Source: Yponomeuta sedellus (taxonomy: Eukaryota > Arthropoda > Insecta > Lepidoptera > Yponomeutidae). From it: a stretch of DNA of 64,000 nucleotides. The position numbers and the translations under genes were made by a program. Numbering within the stretch: the stretch's first letter is position 1; every line of letters begins with the position of its first letter. Where the stretch lies: contig OW203729.1 of NCBI GenBank assembly GCA_934045075.1, forward strand, positions 10,422,704-10,486,703, given 5' to 3'. The notes under the pieces are model-generated. The model was not told the origin of the DNA, searched no databases, and saw nothing but the letters and a program-made list of their open reading frames with translations. Of the stretch, positions 47,601 to 59,600 are shown one piece after another.

Positions 47601-50600
47601 ACGTCTATTAAAGTGAGCGTTCATCCGCGTAAATCATCCGATTCTGCCCCAAGAGGGCGCCGCGCGAGGCGATTCGCGCGTTTGGTTTGGTTTTAATTTA
47701 CAAACGACATTATATGCAATCGCAATTAATATTAATGAAGACTCTAAGAGGACTCAAATCGGGGTTACCATTGAGAAACAAAATTACGAAGAAGAAACAA
47801 GAAAGAGCCTGATAAGTCTTTTCGCAGAAACTTTTCATCAAGGTCAAACTTTTCGATTAGTTTACATACAAACAATTCAACGATGATTATGATGAACGTC
47901 GATTTGTGTCCCTAAACATATAGGCGAAAGCGCTAGGACTGTGATGGAAAGACCTCGAAGTCGCCGCACAACACCGCAGCAACTAGAGACTCTGCTGGTG
48001 GCCTTGGCGTCCATGGCGGCGTGGCGCTTCTCGCTCGTGGCGCGACCCGCGGCTGTGGCAACTCACCCTTGAGCTCCTTGATCTTGCGGTAGGTGGCGGT
48101 GGCTTTGGCTTCCATGGCGGCGTGGCGCTTCTCGCTCGTGGCGCGACCCGCGGCTGTGGCAACTCACCCTTGAGCTCCTTGATCTTGCGGTAGGTGGCGG
48201 TGGCTTTGGCTTCCATGGCGGCGTGGCGCTTCTCGCTCGTGGCGCGACCCGCGGCTGTGGCAACTCACCCTTGAGCTCCTTGATCTTGCGGTAGGTGCCG
48301 GTAGCCTTGGCGTCCATGGCGGCGTGGCGTTTCTCGCTCATGGAGCGGCGGCCGACCGCGTCGCGGCTGAAGGCGCCGTCGCCGCACTCGCTCTCCGACT
48401 CGGGGACGCCGCTGCCGGAGCCGCTGCCCCTGAGGAGCGGACCAGGACTCCTAAGTCGGCTCCTGGCCGTTATAGTAGCCATACACGAAGCGATTTACTT
48501 GCAGTATACTGTAAGACTTCTTGGGAGATACTTGTGAAAATTTCTGACTGGTACATGTATAAAAATGAGTTCCAATTTTCGATTCACGGCTTGGGCAAAG
48601 TTGCGTTTGTGCTAGGTTGTGACAGTGCAAGTTTCAGTAACGTGTAGCCGCGTACACGTTCCGAGTTGAGGAAACTGACGAGTGCCTCTCCGACTCAATA
48701 AATTAATTGAAAAATGCCAAACATTTGAATTTCAAAGCTTCATACACCGCACAACACCATTATCACAGAAATTATATTGGTTCTTGAACTGTTTGTGGTC
48801 ACCGACCAATAAAGTGTAATTGCGCAAGTAAATCACTTCATCTGTGTTTACCATCACGTGAGGCACGCTGTCTCGATCAACTAACATTTTGTGATTGTAT
48901 TGTAATAAAACAAGTATATTTTCACGGAATGTAGTGTAAATGATACAATGGATTTTTAACTAAATTTGTATAGCCATCATCTGCTACACTGGAGTTAGTT
49001 ACGCCAAGTATAAGGAGTAAACATTTAAAAAAATATCTATTTCAACCAACGTAAAGTCATACATTTTACGGGTCCAATCGCGATTGTTTCATGTAGATGA
49101 ACTCAATTACATCAATGCCTGACGTTAATTAATACTACTTATTGTCAAATTCTTACCTCGTGGTGCCATAGTCCTCTTCAATAATAACATTATGGTGCGC
49201 GGGCGGCGACCGCGACAAGGCCATGTGGACGTGCCCCAAATTCTGTCTGAAATCCCTATGCCCGTTCATTGCGGGCGGCTCCAGTTGCGTGGCCATATAG
49301 TAACTTTCGTTCCTGAGGCCCGTCAGTCTGTCTATCACAGGGTTCCACCCGTCTAGGCGGCTCCATTCGAAACTGTCTCGTTTGTTGTCGTGGGGAGGAG
49401 TATCTTTGTCTCTCTCCAAATAGCCTTTGCTATCGTCAGACTGGTTTGAGACCCAACTGTTGTTGTTATTTATCGTAACTATTGATGCGTGTCGTTTGGT
49501 CCCTCTCCCGTCGTGGCTATCGTAGCCGTCTTTGAGCCCGTTCTGGTAGGGTTTTTTTTGGTTGGAGTTTGCGTCTAGCTGGGGTTTGACCTCCTTTTCG
49601 GAGGTGGTGATGGAATTGTAGATGACTGTGTTCGCGAAGTTGTTGGAGTTGTTATTTGAGCTGTTGATCGTTGAGTCGTTTCCGTTGGGCGGCGTGTCGT
49701 CCTTCCACCGAGCTAGGCTGTCCATACTCTCTGCATGAAGAAAAATAACTCTTATTCTCTAATGCTAAATGTAGGATTGGGCTGGCAACGTATAATGTAT
49801 AGCCTAGAGTAAAATCAATCTTACTCAATGGGCGAAGACTGTCTCAAATAAGTAAGTAAGTAGTCGCTCAGTTCAAGACCTTTTGTTTTTGTGTCTTTTA
49901 GTAAAATTCATGCATGATGCACAGCATGAATGTTTCTACGGCACATGTGGTACATAACATTTTGAATACATAATGATTTTCGCGATGTCCTCTACCAGTG
50001 GCGTTTGTTTCTAACCTATAAACATCCCAGTGCAGGGCACAGGCGTTCTCTCAGAGTAGAGATAGTATCGGCTTAATGAACACGCGTGCCCAGCGCAGAT
50101 TGGCAATTTCAAGCGCTCAATGGCGGTTCAATGGCTCACATTGAACCTTTGGCGTATTTAGCGTTATTTTCCAGTGGAGCCTGGTTCTGGCCACCATACA
50201 GAATATCAATGCAAGTATGCAGTAACTCAACATCCTGGGGTGGGCATTGGGCTTGAACTTGTTTACGCCAATGAGTCTATCAATCAAATACTGACTTACC
50301 AGTCCGCCTGGCTATAGTGAGCGATATGTTCCCGTGAACATTAGGCCGAGAGTGCATCAGAGCTCTGCGCAACGTCTCCATCGCTTCAGCATTGGACTGC
50401 CCCACTAAAGTGACGCCGTTCACGCTTAGAAGCTGGTCGTTTGTGTGTAACCTGGTAAACAGAAATATAACAATTTGAGTCAGCTTTAAGATTTGAAGCC
50501 TATAAACTTTTCTCTCGATTAGGGGTTTAGAAATTTCCACACTATATATATTCTCCTCGACCGATTTCCGCCACGGAGACCGCTTCAGCTCCGTTCTAAT

Positions 50601-53600
50601 CGTCGCTGATGTGCTCGTGCATGGTTAACATAGCCGATCTTACTAATAAACAGTGCGGACAGGTGAGCACACTATTGCAGTAGATAGATGATTGAATATT
50701 CTTTATTGCATGTACACCAAGGATTACATAAGAGACTTATAAAATAACAGTACAGTACAAGTGGCAGCCTTATTACTAAAAGTAATTTCTTCAGACAATC
50801 ATTGACGGAAAATAAGAAACGGAAACAGCAACGGGAGCAGTAGTTATAAATGATAGCACATGTACCACTACATAACGTCGTTCAAACGCAGGACTTACAC
50901 TGTTGTTCAAAAGAGTTATTAGCTGTTTTATCGACATTGTTTGGAGTCTACTGCAACTCACCAATAGCATTCCAATAGTTTAACATAACTCGGCATCACA
51001 CATGAGGTGCCTTTAATCGCATTTTGAATGATCTGGCAATGAGATTGTTCAACTATAACAGTGTTGGCTTTGCTAATAACTTTATTGAACGTTATAGATT
51101 GTATACTCGAAATCATGTTTACACAAATTACGTACCATAACATGCGAGAAGTTTATTCCTAAAAAACAATGACATGTTCCTACCTCCCGTCTCTGGAGGC
51201 GGCTCCGCCATGCAGCACCGACTTGATGAAGATACCGAGGTCCTGAGGGTCTGGCCCTACTGTGACCTTGCCCTTGACGCTGATGCCCAGACCGGCCTTC
51301 TCAGAGTCGTGGACTGGCACGTCTAGCCTCAATATTAGACGATTTCTTAGACCTAGGATCTGGAAGTAAGAGTAAGTGAGGTTAGCGGCAAAGGTTTCTG
51401 TTTCGCCAGTCTCTGAGTATAAGGAAATTATTTAATTTGTCTCATCGTCTAGCAAATAATTATAAATTTATTGATACATTTATCACATATTTTATCGTTT
51501 AAGAAATCTTATTGTGGTATTAGATGCTGTATAGATTGATACAGTGCCAAACTCCTATCTACAGGGCGTCCTCAAAAATGCGTATTTTCTGAAAGACGTT
51601 TGCCATTTGAACAAAGTCGGTTCCACTACGTTTGAATATTATATTTTTTATTTTATATATTTTTGCAAATTTTTTTAAGGTAAAGTTTTGAATCATAAGT
51701 GTTGAATGGAATGTACCTTATTTTATGTATAAAAACAATTTACTTAAGGCTGCAAAATAGGTAAAGCAGGTAAAGCCTAAAATTGTGTAAGGCATGATAA
51801 TACTATTTTTATTTTTAATGCACTAACCCGTGCTAAGGACAATTTTAAAAACCTATTTAGAGGCTAAAAATTCCACCCTGGCAGAGATTCGAACCCGAGA
51901 CCTCTGGCTATCCGTGCCAGCGCTCTTTCCAACTGAGCCAATGGGCGACTCACCGGCATCAGTGACCGGCTGTAAGTGATGCAATTTACTTCAGCCAGAT
52001 GTCGCTGCCTGTCCTGTACGTAATACGGAGAATAGTGTAAAGAGGTTCGAAATTTCACTAATGCCGGTGAGTCGCCCATTGGCTCAGATGGAAAGAGCGC
52101 CGGCACGGATAGCCAGAGGTTGCGGATTCGAATCCCGGCATGGGTGACATGGGCGACAATTTCTAACTGCTGTATTTCAGGAATTGCCCATTTTAGATGG
52201 AACCCTAATTAAATGGCCCTAAGACCACAAGCAATAAAATTCAGTAAGCGCCACTTACAGAATTAGAAGAAGAATTTAAAGCCTCCTGCAGCAAGCTCTC
52301 CGTCGACTGATCCTGAATCAGGTCGTCTTTCGACGAGCTCTTGCTGATCCGAGCCCTCATGGAGCTGTTGAGGTTGCCAGTCCCGTTGTTCTGGCCTTGG
52401 TTGAAGGCATTCACTATTGAGGAGACCCGACCGTTCTCCGCGCTCCTGTTTGATTGCACTTCGATGGGTTTCACGGATAGGCTATTGGGCGTGCCGATGG
52501 CTTTCTCTATGTACTTTGTTGGGCTCTGCTGGGGCTCTATCCTCTGGAAAAAAAGAACAAAACATAACATCCACGCACTTAGTGCCGCGCTAGGATACCC
52601 GGTGATAAGGTACCCTGACGTGGAAAATATGCACATGAACAGCGCCGACATGGAGCGCAAACCTCGGCCTAAGTTAGGTTAGAGACCTAAGTTGGTAATT
52701 TTTTTTGGTATCTGTTGTTCTGGAAACAAGGAAGACTGCCCAAAGACAAAAGTCCATCCAATCATGTTGCCTTTCGCCCACTGACGCAGCGATTTGTGGT
52801 AGCAGAACGTCGCGATTCTTACATCTCGCTTTGTCTTTCCTGTTTATATATTATCTGTTAGTAGAGCTGTGGTAGCGGAGCGGTAGAACACCGGCCGCTC
52901 AATCGAGAGGTCGTGGGTTCGAACGTTCGAACCGAAAATGTATGTAATGACTTTCTTTTGTAAGTTACGTAAATTTATGAAGTTACGGTAGCAATACCAC
53001 TCGTTGACGGTAAAGGAAAACATCGTAAAGAAACCCTAGTGTCTGAAGTGTTAACGAATCTGGTAACGTATAGCTGCGTCAGTGTGCGAAAGGCAACATG
53101 ATTGGATGGACTGCTATCTTTGGATGTCAGACTTCCTTGTTTCCAGAACAACAAAAAATGACACCAATGTAACGTCCGCAAATGCGACTTGACAGGAAGG
53201 AATTTCCATGTCAGCCAACATTGTCTTCAAAACAAACGTCATAGAATATGAACAACCTTGCTAACTTGTCTTTCAACGACTATATCGACGGCGCAGTCGG
53301 CGGGGGTATTCCGCAAGAGCGCTACCGCTTGCTGCTGCGTCAGAGTGGTAACGGACACGTTGTTAACGGACACCAGCCGGTCGCCCGCCCGCAGCCGCCC
53401 GTCCGTCACCGCCGCGCCCTGGAATTACCAATCGGTTAGTATGGCACGTTTTACTATTTTCCTCTTGATGGTATATTATGTTATAGACGGATAGATTGTT
53501 TGAGAAAGATGCCAATAGTTGTCCAGTCCCTTTCTTTAATTAAGTGTTATTTAGAGGAATTGTGACTAGTGTTTAACACATTAACGAATAATAATTTTTA

Positions 53601-56600
53601 AGTTGTTATTCAGTAGCGTTTAAACTGTTTTGAACAGAGTTAGTGTGGAGTTTCTATGTCAGCTTCTTCTCCACATAATCTATTATTTGTGAAAATAACT
53701 ACTTTTGAGTGAACATTTAGTTTTTGTAATGGATAAAAATATTTGAATTGAATTTAATATAAAGAACTTTCCTCCTGCTTGAACATTACACAAACTGTTA
53801 ATCTACTGTTAACAGCTAGTTTTCTTCCAATTTCAGTCCAGTTCTATTTGTACGCATTTTGGCCAATTGACAGCTGCTAACGAGAATTGAAAACGGATTA
53901 ACGAGAAACGGAAAAACTATTAGTGCATAAGGAGAGTAACGTCACAGGGCACAGAATGGCTCTCAATTTTTTTATGTAGCCTATTACCTCCCACTGCAGT
54001 GCACACGCAGTTTCTCAGAGAGAAAGTATGGGTTTAATTGCCACGCGTGCCCACTGCGGATTGGCATTTCAAGCGCTTGTGCTTTTTGAAAACCTCAGAC
54101 ACTCAGATAGAGAGATAATTACTACACACAGTTTTCTTTTTGCCCCGATACTTGCAATTATACAACTGCCTTTTTTGCCACGGTAAACACTTCTATTTCC
54201 CTGAAATCGTTCATTCGAAAACAAGGCCAGAAATATTTGACACTACCTCGAAGTTTAGTGACGTAGAATAAGCGAAATAACCAACCTTAGGCAGTATATT
54301 CTTGATGTAAATAGGACAGTGGCCACCAGTAGGGTTATCCCTGGTAGTGATGGTGAATCCAAGGCCCTTCTCGCCTTTTATTAACGTGACAGATATCGTT
54401 TGTGTGCTCCCACTCAAAGGTTTACTGCTCGGACTGACTGGGACTTCGGTGCCGGTTATCGCGCGCTCGCTGTTGCCAACTGAAAAAAAATTAAATAAAT
54501 ATATTTAGGGCAGTTTGGTGGTGTTCCAGGGCGTGGACGTCATCATGTTAAGTGTATCAGGAAGGGATCAGTTCGTGAAACACTTACCTTCGGTTTCTCG
54601 CATACTAACAAACTGTTAATGAACTCATTTTTTTTCTTCCCAACCAACGTTGCCCAGTGACAGTTGCTAACAGAGGATTAACGAATTGTCAGTATACGAG
54701 ACATTGCGAGTAAATTTAGTGGCTTGTTGGGGGATCAACTTCGGAAGACATTGACATTCAGCAAACAGAATGTACATTCTTTACGTTTAATAAAATTGAT
54801 TACATTTCATTTCGAAGCATAATGCCCATAGAAGCGTAGTTAACTTACCGGTTGCGAAGTTTATGTGATATGTACAGCTTTTCAGCTCGCAAGCTACTTT
54901 TACGCGAGAGAAGTCCATTCAGCTACAAAAGACTGGCAGAGCTTGTACGTGGACTGCTTTTCCTCGATCTCCTCGAGGATTGGAGGAGGAGGATCGGGTC
55001 TTTGAAGTCCGAACCGTACTCATTTCATTTCATGACAATTATCATAAGCAAGTACCTACCCGGTAAGAGATCAAGCGGCCGCTTCTGCACCGCCAATCTG
55101 TTGACCCTCGTGACTCACCGCAGCATGTCCTCCACTCGGTGGTTGTGGTGGCCACTGACTGACGTGTCTTGGCCGAGCGCCTCGCGTCTCACGTCCCGTG
55201 GGCGCTTGAGACCCGACCCGTAGTCTCCTACAGATTGCTAATTAGAGGCAATTACCTTCCGGTAAGAGATCAAGCGGTCGCTCCTGCACCGCCACGTTGT
55301 TGACCCCCGTGACCCATCGCAGCATGTCCTCCACTCGGTGGTTGTGGTGGCCACTGACTGACGTGTCTTGGCCGAGCGGCTCGCGCCTCGCATCCCGCGG
55401 CAGACTCTTACTGCCGTATGTTTGCACTCGCTCCGCCGCGTCTAGCCACACCCCGCTCCTGAGGATTTGGAGTGAGGGGAAATTAGATGAGGTACTAATC
55501 ACATCACACTATCACATCTCACTAATATTATAAAGGCGAAAGTTTGTGAGTGTGTACGTTTGTTACTTCTTCACGGCTGGAGCGGTTTTAATAAAATTTG
55601 GTATGGAGTTAGCCGACACCGTGGATTAACATATGGGCTATGTTTTATTGCCGGAAAATATCTTATTCCCATGGGAAAATCAATAAACCGCGGGGAACAC
55701 CTTGTTACTAATAATAATGGCTAGCATACCATGTACTATGGTAACCACGCAAGGACATCACAAACTTGAAAATATACAAGTTCATTTCAAAACATGGACA
55801 CTGCGAGATTAACTTTGAAAGGTTCTAGGGAGGTTGAAGATGGACAGAGTGGAGTTTCTTCGGTGCCTTCTTGTCCACTACAGACTGACTTGAAGACGAC
55901 TCGACGCGAGGGCGTCGTACCTTTGTCATACATCAAAGTAAATATGACGATAATGGTTGTTTGTTAACTTTATTGCACAAAATATAACGCTTAAAAATGG
56001 GATTAACTTACGCTATGTGCAAAGGCGGACTTATTTCTAGAGAAATGCCACTGGTAGTGGTAATCAGTATGTAGATCACTACTACACTAAGCCACTTTAC
56101 TGGTCTAAATGATAGTTTATCTGCGAATGTTCAGATTGCGAGTTCTATTAGCAGCCATATCAGGCGTGGCTAAGCCCGGGCCGGGGATTAAATGTATGAA
56201 GAGGCGGTTGTTCAGCCGCTGAAAGTGTGTCTATGCTAAGTGACTCCCCCGGGAAATGCATGGAGAGGCGGTTGGTATGCAGCTGGAAGTGTCTACGCTT
56301 TGTCAGATCACCCCAGGAACTGCATGGAAAGGCGATGGTCTGCCGCACGAAGTGTTTTCGCTAAGATGATTAACACCGGGCCGGATAACTGCATGGAGAG
56401 GCAGTTTGTCTGACGTTGGAAATGTCTACGCTATGTTAGCTCACTCCAGGATGTGCATGGAGAGGCGGTTGGTCTGCCAATCGAAGTATCTACGCTAAGT
56501 TGGCTCACCACGGGCAGGTGAACTGCATGGAAAGGCGGTTGGAAGTGTGTACGCTATGTTAGTTCACCCCAGGAACTGCATGGAAAGGGGATTGTTCTGC

Positions 56601-59600
56601 CACTGAAAGTATCTTCAAAATTGGCTCACCCCGGGCCTGAGAACTGCATGGAGAGGCGGTTGGTTTGGCGTTGGAAGTGCGGGTGTGAACCGCGGTCGGG
56701 CGGCGGCTCCGGCGGAGGGTGCTTCTGCGGCCGCCCCTCGTCCCGGCAGACGGCCGCCGCCGACCACCGCTTCGTCTGGTCAGTTACCTGTGGGGTGAAG
56801 GGCAATTTGAAGAGTCAATTCAAATAAGGCAGACATGATTTTGGTCTCGTAGTATAATATTCCTTATTGCATTGTTACAGTAAGATAGAAAAATAATAAC
56901 ATGAAATTTGTTTCACACGCGGACTTATCTCTAAGTCAAATCCCTTCCGGCCAACCTTTCTGTAGGGTGTCTAAAAAAAATTAAGATGGCGGAAAGAAAA
57001 TTTTTAGATAGATAGAGAAGACTACAGTACAAAGGCAGAAATGTTTTTTTGGATCTCACAACACAAACACGAAGGAAGGATAAATACATTTATGATTTAG
57101 TGTTTGTATTATTGTAACATTTGCACTGATAAAAATCAGGATAAATTGTTGATTGGTAATTTTGCAGTACTGCCTGCGCGAGTTTTCCTAATTAATTTCC
57201 TTTTTTAGTGTGTAGCTTTTTATTTTAACATAATAATATCACAAAGCTATACCAGTAGTACGACACAGACTGCGCATAGTTCTGCGCCCATGTATAGACA
57301 TTGTAAGGCTGCTGAACTAAGCACTCATTGGATCAGCTGCCAATATGTATAGTTGTGCAGACCGGGCGCTGCGGTGGCGATAGCGTGCCCTGATGGCTCG
57401 CTGCATCACGGACCTAAAGCCATCTGACTCCGTCATCGAGTTCCGCGGTCACATCAACTCTTCCTCCTGCGTCCATAGCCTCCATCGGCATTGAAAAAGT
57501 TGCGGTAAAGTCTAGTAGTACACAGACCTGCCTCTACGGCGGTGTGTCCTGATGCAGCGAGGACTCACTGTCGCGGCGCACCTGAAGCCCGCTGGGTCCG
57601 TCACCGAGCTCCGCGCCCACCTGCATGCTTCATTCCCTTGGTGTGTGCTGATGCGCAGCTGAAGCTTGCTAGCTCCGTCGTTGAGCTTCGAGCCTATATA
57701 CCTATAAGCTTCATAGCCTGGTGGGACAGTCGTGTGGTACAGACCTGCCGCTGAGGTGGTGTGTCTTGATGTAGCGAGGGCTCACTGCCGCGGCGGACCT
57801 GCAGCCCGCTGGCTCCGTCCTCGAGTTCCGCACCTACTTCCACGCACGTGTCGGTGCTAGGCACCCGCATGCTGCCCCCGACGCCTCCACCGCCCTGTTA
57901 AAGTAAAAAGAACGAAGGTTAGGGTGACGGTAATAGAGCAGTTGACCTGCGGTTGACCAGAGCAAAGGGAGCTATGTCTAAGAGCTAAACAAATCGAAAA
58001 GTTAAAGTGACAATCTATAATATAAAAATGAATCGCTGAATGTGTTGGTAAGCGCAAATCTCGGGAGCAGCTGAACCGATTTTGCTAATTCTTTTGTTTT
58101 ATTATATTCCTTGAAGTACTGGGATGGTTCTTACGGAGAGAAAATATTAAAAAATACAGTCATGTTCACAGCCAACCAAATATGCCAATTTAAAACACTA
58201 TCAAAGGGAAGATATTTATAATAATGGTTGATATTTCGATAATTAATTATTTGAAGCAATGACCAAAGACGAGAAAACTACTCTAAAGACATTTCCTACC
58301 AATTCCTTTCCGTATTTCCGAACGTTAGATATGGTTTGTTTATATTGAAAAACTGTATGCAGTGATTTCGTTGAACAGGTATGTCCTCATTAGTCAATAC
58401 TTTCAATGGACTTCAAGGGCACTTCAAATAGGTAGGTGCTTACCTACTGAGCTACCAAGTATGACGTAAAGTGCACTTTATGCGAATCAACATGACCATG
58501 ACTAGCGGCGTAATATTGATTGAATTGAATGCGCAATGTGTAAACAATTAGACAGATACTACTTAGTAGGTATAGATGCGTAATAGGTGTGGATAGTTCT
58601 TTCTTGTGGCTGCGTGTTAGCCGCTGTGTGTAATCTTGTTAGCCTACTTTTAGCTTGCCGCTTGGCTTGCGGCGCGGGCTGTTTACTAAGCAGACTTGGC
58701 AACTGATTTGCCGATACTATGGTATAATGACCGACACATAACTTGAACAAAAATCGTCCGCCGGGGACGAGTTTGCGTTGGACACGTAAGAGCCATTTCG
58801 AAGTTTAAGGGAAACTGGCAAAGTGTACTTAGGTAGATAAGATGTGTTCTACAGTTTTCGTAATCAGCGCTAATACTAGGTATATACCTAAGTACCTACT
58901 TATCATGGAAATAGTTTGGGACTTGAGCACTTATGAGATTTTTACCTGATATTCGCATTTTAGTTAGTGTGTCTCTAAAATTAATTTCTGATTGCCTCAT
59001 CATCATCCCCATCATTAAGTAAACAGACACAAATTATTTCTTACCTTTTTCTCTTTTTTCTCACAAGAAGAACAAGATAAACAACACCCCATGCTGATAA
59101 TTCTACTGTTACTGGATGAAAATGAAAAGTTTTTCGCACTCGAGAACATGTTTCAACAGAAATTCGGGAAACAACAAGTTGTAGAAAAACAAGTTCGAAC
59201 TTGCAAACTATTTTCGTTTTTTACCCGCGCTCGATGTTCAACAGTTTGTTTTTTATCTACTTAGGTATACGATAAAAGCATACAGCCTAATTTTTTTTTT
59301 ATACAGAACAAAATTATAAACGTATTTGTTTTTTTTTACGTTTTGCTACGAACGTACGGAAACAGAAATATATAGCTTTTTGCGATTCGGTAGCTTATCA
59401 ATCATATCAGTCTCCGATTTAGGGGACCCATTCAAGACAACAAAAATGGTAATAGAATATTTATTTACTTTTCACCGCTACATAGTCAAGAATGATTGCA
59501 TTGCGTTATTTCTTACGATAAATAAAATAATGCATGGAACAATGACCGGAAATTTTATATACTAAGTACCTAGTTTGCGGAAACGGAAACAATTTTTCAA

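Noticed and set aside
48063..48482. 139-codon minus ORF running through the 101-bp repeats
   Set aside because: Only its first part is baz exon 11; the rest is read-through of intron repeats beyond a strong donor.
53248..53494. Plus-strand open frames over baz exon 6
   Set aside because: Antisense shadows of the PDZ2 exon.
54950..55035. A NEYGS string on the minus strand resembling the start of fly PDZ1
   Set aside because: A stop directly precedes it and nothing after it matches PDZ; judged chance.
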